From contig NZ_JAFFZE010000016.1 in NCBI RefSeq assembly GCF_025165815.1, positions 62,001 to 126,000 on the forward strand: 64,000 nucleotides of DNA. Reading direction: 5' to 3'. Below are positions 56,275 to 64,000 of this stretch, piece after piece (within the stretch, counting starts at the first letter, position 1; each line of letters begins with the position of its first letter). Origin of the DNA: Actinophytocola gossypii (GTDB taxonomy: Bacteria > Actinomycetota > Actinomycetes > Mycobacteriales > Pseudonocardiaceae). The notes under the pieces were generated by a model. It was given only the letters and a program-made list of their open reading frames with translations, had not been told where the DNA came from and made no database searches. A program made the position numbers and the translations under genes.

Positions 56275-57090
56275 ATGGACGTCGACGTGGCCGAACGACC
56301 GGGCGTCGGGCTCGACGGGCAGCCCCGGCCCAGCGAGGACGTCGTCGCCGTGCTGCCCGGCGCGGTCGTGCTGCTCGACGGCGCCACCTCGGTCCTCCCG
56401 GGCGGCCGCGGCGGCGGCTGGTACGCGAGCCGGCTCGCCGGCGCTCTCGCCGGGCGGCTCAGCGGGTACCCGACGATGGACCTGGCCGACCTGCTCGCCG
56501 CCGCCATCCAGGCCGTGGCCAGGGAGAACGGCCTCGTCCCCGGCGAGTCACCGTCGAGTACGGTCGCGATCGCGCGCTGGTCGGACGACGTCGTGGAAGG
56601 CCTGGTGCTGGCCGACAGCCCGGTGGTCGCGGTCACCGGTGACGGCCCCCGGGTCCTCGCCGACGAGCGGCTCGCCCGCGTCCCCCGCACCGGCCCTGGC
56701 TACCGCGCCCGGCTGCGCGACGGCGGAGGCTACGGCACCGAGCACGTCGCCGCCCTGCGCACCGCGGCCGCGAACGTCGGCCGGCTGCGCAACACCGAGG
56801 GCGGGTTCTGGGTCGCCGAGGCCGACCCGGACGCCGCCTACCAGGCCGTGCGCGCCACCTGGCCGCGCCAGGAGGTCCGCCAGATCCTGCTCGCCAGCGA
56901 CGGCGTCTCCTGCGGCGTCGACGACTACGGCCTGTTCGACTGGACCGGCGTCGTCGCGCTGGTCGACGCCGAGGGCCCGCAGGCCGTGCTCGACGCCGTG
57001 CGCGCCGCCGAGGAGGGCGACCCGAACGGCGAGCGCTGGCCCCGCCCGAAGGTGCACGACGACCAGGCCCTCGCGGTCGTCCGGTTCTGA
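56275..57090 (+). CDS. PP2C-like serine/threonine phosphatase family protein
   Basis: A 271-residue protein with the layout of PP2C-type phosphatases: SEDVVAVLPGAVVLLDGATS near 22-41 (a D-G pair as in the metal site), SSTVAIARWSDDVVEGLVLA near 100-120, QILLASDGVSCGVDDYGLFD near 206-225, and VHDDQALAVVRF at the end. The first motif lacks the full RxxNED block, so metal binding or substrate may differ. It is divergent from the HTH/Clp-N operon across a shared operator. Target unknown. Confidence 0.72.
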   Translation: MDVDVAERPGVGLDGQPRPSEDVVAVLPGAVVLLDGATSVLPGGRGGGWYASRLAGALAGRLSGYPTMDLADLLAAAIQAVARENGLVPGESPSSTVAIARWSDDVVEGLVLADSPVVAVTGDGPRVLADERLARVPRTGPGYRARLRDGGGYGTEHVAALRTAAANVGRLRNTEGGFWVAEADPDAAYQAVRATWPRQEVRQILLASDGVSCGVDDYGLFDWTGVVALVDAEGPQAVLDAVRAAEEGDPNGERWPRPKVHDDQALAVVRF

Positions 57091-57115
57091 CCGGCCGCGC
57101 GGACGAAAAGCCAGG

Positions 57116-58426
57116 TCAGCGGCGGCCCAGGCCCTCCCACTGGAAGCCGGCGCGGCGGACCACGTCCGGGTCGAGCAGGTTGCGGGTGTCGACGACCACC
57201 GGCCGGGACGCGACGCCGGCGAGCTTCGACCAGTCGAGCGAGCGGAACTCCGGCCACTCGGTCAGCACGATCACCGCCTCGACGCCCTCCGCGGCGCGGT
57301 ACGGGTCGTCGACCACCGCGATGCCGTCCAGCTCCGCGCGGCCCTCGCCCGAGGACAGCGCCGGGTCGTAGGCGGTCAGCTTGGCGCCGGCCTGGCGCAG
57401 CAGCGCGGCCACCGCGAGGGCCGGGGAGTCGCGCAGGTCGTCGGTGCCCGCCTTGAAGGTCAGGCCGAGCAGGCCGAGGCGCACCTTCGACAGGGAGCCG
57501 CCGCGCTTGCCGGTGACCGCGAGGCGCACCTTCTCGACCATGCGCTGGCGCTGCCGGTTGTTCGTGTCGATCGTGGCCCGGATGAGGCGGAACTCGAAGT
57601 CCGCCGCGTCGGCCAGCTGGAGCATCGCCGAGGTGTCCTTGGGCAGGCAGGAGCCGCCCCAGCCGGGGCCGGGCGACAGGAACGCCTGGCCGATCCGCTT
57701 GTCGTAGCCCATGCCCTCGGTGACGTCGGAGATGTTCGCGCCCAGCCGGTCGCACAGCTCGGCGATCGCGTTCACGTAGGACAGCTTCATCGCCAGGAAG
57801 CAGTTCGCCGCGTACTTCACCAGCTCCGCGCTCGCCGCGTCGGTCAGCACGGTCGGCGCGCCGAGGCGGGCGTACAGGGCGGCCACGCGCTCGGCGGCGT
57901 CCTGCTGGTCGCAGCCGACGACGATCCGGTCCGGGTTGAGGAAGTCGTGCACCGCGGAGCCCTCGCGCAGGAACTCCGGGTTCGACACGACGGCGACGTC
58001 GTCGCGCTCGAGCAGCTCGGCGGTGCGCTGCGCGCTGCCGACCGGCACGGTCGACTTGTTGACCACGACGCTGCCCGGCGGCAGCAGCCCGCCGACCTCC
58101 TCGATCACCGACTCGACGATCGACAGGTCCGCCACGCCGCCGACGCCCATCGGGGTCGGCACGCAGAGGAACACGACCTCGGAGCCCTCGACGGCGGCCG
58201 CCGCGCCGAGGACGAACGACAGCCGGCCGGCCGCCATGCCCTCGCTGACCAGCTCGGCCAGGCCCGGCTCCAGGATGTCGATCTCACCGGCGCACAGCCG
58301 CTTCACCTTGTCCGCGTCCACGTCGGCGCACACCACGTGGTGGCCGAGCGAGGCGAGGCAGGCCCCGGTGGTGAGGCCGACATAACCCGTGCCGACCACC
58401 GCGATCCGTCGTACGAACACGGCCAC
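57116..58426 (-). CDS. UDP-glucose 6-dehydrogenase
   Basis: A 436-residue NAD-dependent enzyme that oxidises UDP-glucose to UDP-glucuronate in two steps. The cofactor site is AVVGTGYVGLTTGACLASLG (near 10-29), then VFLCVPTPMG, VNKSTVPVGSA, NPEFLREGSAVHDFLNPDRI, and the catalytic Cys in GWGGSCLPKDTSAM near 258. The C-terminal binding domain has GLTFKAGTDDLRDSPAL. It is divergent from a paralogue by 218 bp; both probably feed an acidic exopolysaccharide. Confidence 0.9.
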   Translation of the reverse strand: MAVFVRRIAVVGTGYVGLTTGACLASLGHHVVCADVDADKVKRLCAGEIDILEPGLAELVSEGMAAGRLSFVLGAAAAVEGSEVVFLCVPTPMGVGGVADLSIVESVIEEVGGLLPPGSVVVNKSTVPVGSAQRTAELLERDDVAVVSNPEFLREGSAVHDFLNPDRIVVGCDQQDAAERVAALYARLGAPTVLTDAASAELVKYAANCFLAMKLSYVNAIAELCDRLGANISDVTEGMGYDKRIGQAFLSPGPGWGGSCLPKDTSAMLQLADAADFEFRLIRATIDTNNRQRQRMVEKVRLAVTGKRGGSLSKVRLGLLGLTFKAGTDDLRDSPALAVAALLRQAGAKLTAYDPALSSGEGRAELDGIAVVDDPYRAAEGVEAVIVLTEWPEFRSLDWSKLAGVASRPVVVDTRNLLDPDVVRRAGFQWEGLGRR

Positions 58427-58644
58427 TCCCCTTGTTTGAAGCTTCGTCTGGACGATCCACGCGAGTCGAACGCTACATCGAGCACAGCCCGTGACCCGGC
58501 CCGGCGGTAACAGAGCGCGTCGATCGGCCGACCTAGCAAAGGAGCGTCAGTCCGGCTTCGGGGGCCGGAGCACAATTCCGACGGAGGATCGCGCGTGGTC
58601 ACGTCACGCCTGTTTTGTGCTGCCCCCGAAACGGGGTGCGGGGC

Positions 58645-59961
58645 ATGAGAATCAGTGTATTCGGCCTCGGCTACGTCGGCTGTGTGTCCGCCGCGTGCCT
58701 CGCTGCCAGGGGCAACGAGGTGGTCGGGGTCGACGTCAACCCGACGAAGGTCGAGCTGATCACGGGCGGTAACGCCCCCGTGGTCGAGGAGCGGATCGGG
58801 GAGCTGACCGCCGAGGTGGTGGCCTCCGGGGCGCTGCGGGCGACCACCGACGTGGCGGCCGCGGTCGCGGCGACCGAGGTGTCGCTGGTCTGCGTCGGCA
58901 CCCCGTCCGCGCCGAACGGGAGCCTGTCGACGGCGTACCTGGAGCGGGTGGCCGAGGAGATCGGCGACGCGCTGGCGGCGAAGCCGGCCGGCGAGCGGCA
59001 CACCGTCGTCTTCCGCTCCACGATGCTGCCGGGTACCTGCCTCGACCTGCTGGTGCCGATCCTGGAGAAGGCGTCCGGGCGCACCGCCGGCGTCGACTTC
59101 GGCGTCGCGGTCAACCCGGAGTTCCTGCGCGAGGGCACCAGCGTGCGGGACTTCTTCGAGCCGCCGAAGACCGTGATCGGCGAGCTGGACGGGCCCAGCG
59201 GCGATGTGGTGGCCGCGCTGTACGACGGGCTGCCGGGCGCGGTGTTCCGGGTGTCGATCCCGGTCGCGGAGATCACGAAGTACGCGGACAACTCGTTCCA
59301 CGCGCTCAAGGTCGGCTTCGCCAACGAGCTGGGCTCGATCTGCGCCGCGCTCGGCCTGGACTCGCACGCGGTGATGGACGTGTTCCTGGCCGACACCAAG
59401 CTCAACGTCAGCCCCGCCTACCTGCGGCCGGGGTTCGCGTTCGGCGGCTCGTGCCTGCCCAAGGACCTGCGCGGGCTGGTGCACGCGGCGCACCGCGCGG
59501 ACGTGTCGGTGCCGATCCTGTCGCACGTGCTGCCGTCCAACGAGGAGCACCTGCGGCGCGCGTTCGACCTGGTGGCGCGTACCGGGAAGCGGAAGGTCGG
59601 CCTGTTCGGGCTGTCGTTCAAGCCGGGCACCGACGACCTGCGGGAGAGCCCGCTGGTCGAGCTGGCCGAGCGGCTGCTCGGCAAGGGCTACGACCTGCGC
59701 ATCCACGACGCCAACGTGAGCCTGTCCCGGCTGCTCGGCGCGAACCGGGAGTTCATCGAGGCCCGGCTGCCGCACCTGGGTCAGCTGCTGGCCGCGTCGG
59801 TCGACGAGGTGCTCGACCACGCCGAGGTGATCCTGGTCGGCTGCAAGGACCCCGAGGTGCTGGCCAAGCTCCCGCACGACCGGACCATCGTCGATCTCGT
59901 CCGCCTCCCCGACGCGCCGGCGCGCCGGGCCGAACCTGGATACGTGGGCCTTGCCTGGTAG
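58645..59961 (+). CDS. GDP-mannose/UDP-sugar 6-dehydrogenase paralogue
   Basis: A 438-residue nucleotide-sugar dehydrogenase. Motifs are SVFGLGYVGCVSAACLAARG (near 3-22), LVCVGTPSAPNG, FRSTMLPGTC, NPEFLREGTSVRDFFEPPKT, catalytic Cys in FGGSCLPKDLRG near 268, and GLSFKPGTDDLRESPLV. The pattern fits the GDP-mannose dehydrogenase (AlgD) subgroup better than UDP-glucose dehydrogenase, but the substrate is inferred. Its end overlaps the glycosyltransferase start by 11 bases. Confidence 0.85.
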   Translation: MRISVFGLGYVGCVSAACLAARGNEVVGVDVNPTKVELITGGNAPVVEERIGELTAEVVASGALRATTDVAAAVAATEVSLVCVGTPSAPNGSLSTAYLERVAEEIGDALAAKPAGERHTVVFRSTMLPGTCLDLLVPILEKASGRTAGVDFGVAVNPEFLREGTSVRDFFEPPKTVIGELDGPSGDVVAALYDGLPGAVFRVSIPVAEITKYADNSFHALKVGFANELGSICAALGLDSHAVMDVFLADTKLNVSPAYLRPGFAFGGSCLPKDLRGLVHAAHRADVSVPILSHVLPSNEEHLRRAFDLVARTGKRKVGLFGLSFKPGTDDLRESPLVELAERLLGKGYDLRIHDANVSLSRLLGANREFIEARLPHLGQLLAASVDEVLDHAEVILVGCKDPEVLAKLPHDRTIVDLVRLPDAPARRAEPGYVGLAW

Positions 59962-61129
59962 AGCGCTGATCCTCGTCGAGAACCTGTCGGTCCCGTTCGA
60001 CCGCCGGGTGTGGCAGGAGGCGACGACCCTCCGCGACGCCGGCTGGACCGTGCACGTCATCTGTCCACAGGGGACGAAACGGGACACCGAGCCGTACGTC
60101 GAGCTGGACGGCGTGCGGATCCACCGCTATCCGCTGAGCGCGGCGACCGGGGGTCCGGCCGGCTACGTCAAGGAGTACGGCTCCGCGCTGTGGCACACGT
60201 TCCGGCTGGCCCGCAAGGTCGGCCCGGTGGACGTGGTGCACGCGTGCAACCCGCCGGACCTGCTGTTCCTGGTGGCCAGGATGCTCAAGCGGCGGGGCGC
60301 GCGGTTCGTGTTCGACCAGCACGACCTGGTGCCGGAGCTGTACCTGTCCCGGTTCGACCGGGGCGAGGACCTGCTGTACCGCGCGGTGTGCCGGCTGGAG
60401 AAGGCGACCTACCGGGCCGCGGACGTGGTGATCGCCACCAACGAGAGCTACCGGCAGGTGGCGGTGACCCGCGGCGGGATGGCGCCGGAGCGGGTGTTCG
60501 TGGTGCGCAGCGCCCCGGCCGTGGAGCGGTTCCGGCAGGTGCCGCCCGAGCCGGAGCTGAAGCGCGGCAAGCCACACCTGCTCTGCTACCTGGGCGTGAT
60601 GGGCCCGCAGGACGGCGTCGACTACGCCCTCAAGGCGCTGGCCGCCCTGCGCGACGAGTACGGCCGCACCGACTGGCACGCGGTGTTCGTCGGCGCGGGC
60701 GACACGTTCGAGGACATGAAGGCGCTGGCGGCCCGGCTCGGGCTCGCGGACCAGGTCGAGTTCACCGGGCGGATCCCGGACGAGGACCTGGTGCGCTACC
60801 TGTCCACGGCCGACGTGTGCCTCTCCCCCGATCCGCGCAACCCGCTCAACGACGTGTCGACCATGAACAAGGTCATGGAGTACATGGCGATGGGCAAGCC
60901 GATCGTGTCGTTCGAGCTGCGCGAGGCGCGGGTGTCGGCCGGCGAGGCGGCGGTGTACGCACCGGCCAACGACGTGTCCGCGTTCGCCAAGCTCACCGCG
61001 AAGCTGCTGGACGACCCGGCCGAGCGCTATTGGATGGGCGAGACCGGCAAGGCGCGGGTCCAGGGGGAACTGTCCTGGGCGCACTCCAGCCAGGCGCTGC
61101 TCGCCGCCTACGAGGCCGCCTGCCGGTGA
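59951..61129 (+). CDS. Glycosyltransferase family 4 protein
   Basis: A 392-residue GT-B enzyme. The N-terminal domain opens LILVENLSVPFDRRVWQEAT and has VVHACNPPDLLFLV and FDQHDLVPELYLSRFDRG. The donor domain has LCYLGVMGPQDGVDYALKAL, FTGRIPDEDLVRYLSTADVC and MNKVMEYMAMGKPIVSFELR with the EX7E-like pattern. The only start keeping the conserved opening is TTG at 59951 inside the preceding gene, so the genes are coupled. It likely adds a sugar during exopolysaccharide repeat assembly. Confidence 0.85.
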   Translation: MPGRALILVENLSVPFDRRVWQEATTLRDAGWTVHVICPQGTKRDTEPYVELDGVRIHRYPLSAATGGPAGYVKEYGSALWHTFRLARKVGPVDVVHACNPPDLLFLVARMLKRRGARFVFDQHDLVPELYLSRFDRGEDLLYRAVCRLEKATYRAADVVIATNESYRQVAVTRGGMAPERVFVVRSAPAVERFRQVPPEPELKRGKPHLLCYLGVMGPQDGVDYALKALAALRDEYGRTDWHAVFVGAGDTFEDMKALAARLGLADQVEFTGRIPDEDLVRYLSTADVCLSPDPRNPLNDVSTMNKVMEYMAMGKPIVSFELREARVSAGEAAVYAPANDVSAFAKLTAKLLDDPAERYWMGETGKARVQGELSWAHSSQALLAAYEAACR

Positions 61130-61139
61130 GGAGACCACG

Positions 61140-62456
61140 GTGAACGAGGACGCGCTGGGGCTGTCGCTGCTCGGCCGGGTGTTCCGGCGGCGCTGGCGGC
61201 TGCTGCTCGTGGTCACCGCCGCCGGCGCGCTGGTCGGCGTCGGCGCGTCGCTGCTGTTCTCCCCCGGCTACGAGACCTCCGCCAGCGTGCTGCTGCAGGG
61301 CCCCCGGGCCACCGACGAGCTGCGGACCGAGGCGCAGGTGGCGAGTAGCTCGGTGGTGCTCGACCGCACGGCCGCGAGCCTCGGCTGGGGCCTGACCGGC
61401 CGCGAGCTGGCCGACTCGGTCACCACCTCGGTCGCGGACGGCAACATCATCGAGATCACCGCGGTCGCCGACACCGCGGAGCGGGCCCAGCAACTCGCCG
61501 ACCGGACGGCGCAGGAGTTCGTCGCCTACTCCTCCCAGCTGCTCGGCGGCACCGAGGACGCCACCGCGCGGGTCTCCCAGGAGCAGCAGGACGCGCTGCG
61601 CCAGCAGGTCAGCCAGACCATGCAGCGGATCTCCGACCTGCACGCGGCGGCCGGCCGGGGCGACACCATCGACAGCGTCGGCGTGCGCACCGGGCTGGAG
61701 TCGCTGCGCACCGCGCTCGCCCAGGCGATGACCAAGCTCGACGAGATCGACGCGGCCGCCAGCCAGGCGAAGATGGTCGTGATGGGCCCGGCGCAGCGGC
61801 CGACCGCGCCCGCCGCGCCGACCATGGTGCACTTCGCCGGCGGTGGCGCGGCCGCGTTCCTGCTGGTCGGCCTGTTCGGGCACCTGCTCGCCAGCCGGGG
61901 CGACAAGCGGCTGCGGGCCGAGTCCGAGATCGTCTCCGCGCTCGGCGGAACGGCCCTCGGCACGGTCGACGTGCCGGACGAGCCGGGCGACCACGCGCCG
62001 GTGACCGGGCCGCGCCGGCTGCTCGGCCTCGGCGACCGGGACCGGCCGTGGCACGCGCCGGACCCGCCTGCGCCGCCCGACGAGGCGGGCCTGGACGTCC
62101 GGTACCGGCGGGTGCTGTCCCGCCTGCCCCGGCGCGAGGTGCTCGCGGTGGTGCCCGGCGACGACCCGAGCGCGCGCCGCGCCGCCGCCCGGCTCGCCGG
62201 GAACGGCTCGGTGCGCGCGGTCGAGGTGTCCGCCGAACGGCCGGTGGTGCCGGACGGGTCCGGCGGCGTGCTCGTGCTCGTCACCGCGGGCACCAGGACG
62301 GCGTGGGAGCTGGTCGGCATCGCCGGTGCGTGCGCCGACGCGGGCCAGGACGTCCTCGGCGTCGTGGTCGTCCACCGCACCAGGCCGCTCGACCCCACCG
62401 ACCCGGACCCCCGGCCCGAGGTCCCGATCGACGGCGCGCTGGCAGGTTCACCATGA
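61140..62456 (+). CDS. Wzz-like chain-length/transport protein 1
   Basis: A 438-residue membrane protein with Wzz/PCP topology: helix 1 near 19-40 (WRLLLVVTAAGALVGVGASL), an external helical region to about 222 (QEQQDALRQQVSQTMQRISD), helix 2 near 228-250 (MVHFAGGGAAAFLLVGLFGH) and a ~190-residue cytosolic domain that looks like a Rossmann-type ATPase without a Walker A motif (VLAVVPGDDPSARRAAARLA, VLVLVTAGTRTAWELVGIAG). The GTG has AGGAG upstream. It overlaps the next gene by four bases. Confidence 0.8.
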   Translation: MNEDALGLSLLGRVFRRRWRLLLVVTAAGALVGVGASLLFSPGYETSASVLLQGPRATDELRTEAQVASSSVVLDRTAASLGWGLTGRELADSVTTSVADGNIIEITAVADTAERAQQLADRTAQEFVAYSSQLLGGTEDATARVSQEQQDALRQQVSQTMQRISDLHAAAGRGDTIDSVGVRTGLESLRTALAQAMTKLDEIDAAASQAKMVVMGPAQRPTAPAAPTMVHFAGGGAAAFLLVGLFGHLLASRGDKRLRAESEIVSALGGTALGTVDVPDEPGDHAPVTGPRRLLGLGDRDRPWHAPDPPAPPDEAGLDVRYRRVLSRLPRREVLAVVPGDDPSARRAAARLAGNGSVRAVEVSAERPVVPDGSGGVLVLVTAGTRTAWELVGIAGACADAGQDVLGVVVVHRTRPLDPTDPDPRPEVPIDGALAGSP

Positions 62457-64000
62457 CCGCGAAACCTCCCGAGAAGCCCGCGGGTGGCCCGCCGCTGCTC
62501 GACCTGGCCCGCCTGTTCGTCGCGATCCGCCGCAGGCGCAGGCTGTGGGTGGCGTGCGCGCTGCTCGGCATGATCGGCGGCGGTCTGGTGGCGGTCCTGC
62601 TGCCGCCGCCGCCCACCGCGACCACCCGGCTGCTGGTGGTGCACGAGCAGGACCAGCCGTCCGACACCGGCAGCCTGATCCGCACCGACGCGGCGCTGCT
62701 GGCAACCACCTCGATCGCCGCCGCCGCGCTGGAGCGGCTCGGCTCCGACCAGCCGCCGGAGCGGTTCGTCGAGGAGTACACGGTCACCGGGCTGACCAAC
62801 AACGTGCTGGAGATCAGCGTCGAGGGCCCGACCGAGGCCGAGGCGACCCGGCGCGCGCAGGCCCTCGCCGACGCGTTCATCGCCGACCACGTCGGCCGTA
62901 TCCAGGCCGCCGCGTCCGCCCAGGCCAAGGCCCTGATCGAGCAGCGGGACCGGATCCAGGGCGAGCTGAACCGGGTCAACCGGGACATCAACGGCGCCGA
63001 GGCCGCCATCGAGGACACCGAGGACGCCGCCCCGGCCAACGCGGCCGCGCTGGACTCCCTCTACGCCCGCCGCGCCGAGCTGACCTCCCGGATCTCGGAC
63101 CTGACCCAGCAGGCCGAGGAGGCCGGCATCGGCGCGCCCCAGGTGGCCGCCAACACCCAGATCGTCGACGCGCCGCGCCCGGTCCGGACCTCGATCCTGA
63201 TGAGCGGTGCGACGAACTCCGTGATCGGGTTAGTGCTCGGGCTCGTCGCGGGCGTCGCGCTGGCCGCCGTCACCGGTGTGGTGAAGGACAAGCCGGTGCT
63301 GCGCAAGGACATCGCCGAGCACCTCGGGGCGTCGGTGATCGCCCAGCTGCCGGCGCCGCGCCGGGGGCCGAGCCGGCTGTGGCGCGGCGGCCGGGCGGCG
63401 CGGGAACGCGGCCGGGTGGCGGCCACGCTCGTGCGGCTGCTGCGTACCGGCCCCGGTCCGGTGTCGGTGCTGGAGCTGGGCTCGCCGAGGGTCGCCGCCG
63501 CGCTCACCCTCGACCTCGCCACCGGCCTGGCCGCCGACCGGAACGTGGTGATCGTCGAGGACCCGGTCGGCCGGGTGGTCGCCGACGACCTGCCGGGCCG
63601 AAGGCTCGACCAGGACCCCGAGCGACCGGTCCGGATCGTGGGCGCCGAGGACACCGGCGCCAGCACGCCGGACGAGACCCGGCTGGGCATCGGCTCGGTG
63701 GCGCCCGGGACGGCGTGGACCGACCTCACCCACCTCGGCGCGGAGACGATCCTGGTGGTGCGGGCCGGGTTCGCGCACACCGAGTGGCTGCACACGGTCG
63801 CCCGCCAGCTGGCCGACGCGCGGATCCCGATCATCGGCGTCGTCCTGGTCGACCCGGACCCGAGGGACCGGTCCGACGGCACCCTGTGGGACGGCCTGCA
63901 CACCGCCCTGCGCGGCCGCGGCCGAACGCCAGAACCGCCGAAGGTCAACGGCACCAACGGAACCAACGGCACCGAGCCGTCGACGCACCGGTTCGCGCCC
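62453..64000 (+). CDS. Wzz-like chain-length protein 2, C-terminus outside window
   Basis: At least 516 residues, coupled by ATGA to the first Wzz-like gene. Helix 1 is near 37-55 (LWVACALLGMIGGGLVAVLL), an external coiled coil near 140-215 (KALIEQRDRIQGELNRVNRD), helix 2 near 251-275, then a cytosolic domain whose P-loop position reads LELGSPRVAAALTLDLATG, without GxGKT. It therefore resembles a BY-kinase-like domain that cannot bind ATP in the usual way. The visible end is an Asn-Gly-Thr repeat. A TTA leucine codon lies at 63230-63232. Confidence 0.82.
   Translation, partial: MTAKPPEKPAGGPPLLDLARLFVAIRRRRRLWVACALLGMIGGGLVAVLLPPPPTATTRLLVVHEQDQPSDTGSLIRTDAALLATTSIAAAALERLGSDQPPERFVEEYTVTGLTNNVLEISVEGPTEAEATRRAQALADAFIADHVGRIQAAASAQAKALIEQRDRIQGELNRVNRDINGAEAAIEDTEDAAPANAAALDSLYARRAELTSRISDLTQQAEEAGIGAPQVAANTQIVDAPRPVRTSILMSGATNSVIGLVLGLVAGVALAAVTGVVKDKPVLRKDIAEHLGASVIAQLPAPRRGPSRLWRGGRAARERGRVAATLVRLLRTGPGPVSVLELGSPRVAAALTLDLATGLAADRNVVIVEDPVGRVVADDLPGRRLDQDPERPVRIVGAEDTGASTPDETRLGIGSVAPGTAWTDLTHLGAETILVVRAGFAHTEWLHTVARQLADARIPIIGVVLVDPDPRDRSDGTLWDGLHTALRGRGRTPEPPKVNGTNGTNGTEPSTHRFAP

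Overview
The window is very GC-rich DNA that starts many genes with GTG. It carries mycothiol genes (mshA, a maleylpyruvate-isomerase/MDMPI-family protein), a BldN-type sigma factor with its anti-sigma protein, senX3/regX3, an HbhA-like protein, DUF2516, the 33-residue ribosomal protein bS22 and MocR/YczE. Together these point to a mycothiol-producing, probably sporulating or mycelial actinomycete, most likely Pseudonocardiales. The species cannot be named from the sequence. No rRNA, tRNA, CRISPR array, prophage or intact insertion sequence was seen.

Layout. (1) 1-24.5 kb, mostly minus strand, is a conserved actinobacterial core. It runs: partial acyl-CoA synthetase, bldN/rsbN pair, HAD phosphatase, PlsC acyltransferase, epimerase, bS22, BldC-like HTH, proC, thioesterase, proline dehydrogenase, TIM-barrel isomerase, Ser/Pro-rich membrane protein, Ppx/GppA, regX3-senX3, an aldo/keto reductase with a divergent HTH gene, gpmA, ybjN, mshA, hydrolase, L,D-transpeptidase, SDR, then a NarL-type two-component pair. 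From memory the order follows the M. tuberculosis Rv0483-Rv0505c block closely. (2) 24.5-25.9 kb is a small decay patch: a frameshifted NUDIX gene, a Phd/PIN toxin-antitoxin pair and a broken VOC gene. (3) 25.9-37.7 kb holds an SMP-30 protein, murB, DUF2505, a methyltransferase, a four-gene operon (ADP-ribosylglycohydrolase plus three membrane proteins of unknown role) opposite a MerR/TipAS regulator, an MDMPI protein, a lipoprotein, an editing deacylase, DUF2516, an HbhA-like protein, an XRE regulator and a zinc-ribbon kinase pair. (4) 37.8-50.9 kb is accessory metabolism and signalling: 3-hydroxybutyrate dehydrogenase, a metabolite symporter and its GAF/PucR regulator, a J-domain protein, a SigE-family sigma operon with a secreted proline-rich protein, a PadR-controlled ABC exporter, CGNR, DUF445, a DapC-type aminotransferase and a short ECF sigma factor. 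(5) 51-57.1 kb has a large secreted acidic/proline repeat protein, a MocR/YczE divergent pair, a six-copy palindromic repeat array, and a Clp-N/HTH/PP2C locus with a triple GTTGACA operator. (6) 57.1-64 kb begins an exopolysaccharide locus: two nucleotide-sugar dehydrogenases, a glycosyltransferase and two Wzz-like chain-length proteins, the last cut by the window end.

Two themes recur. First, at least twelve start codons sit 6-7 nt after a TAnnnT element with no Shine-Dalgarno sequence, the geometry of leaderless promoters. Second, many regulators face their targets across short palindromic operators (MerR, PadR, MocR, Clp/HTH, Phd), so the likely wiring can be read from the DNA.
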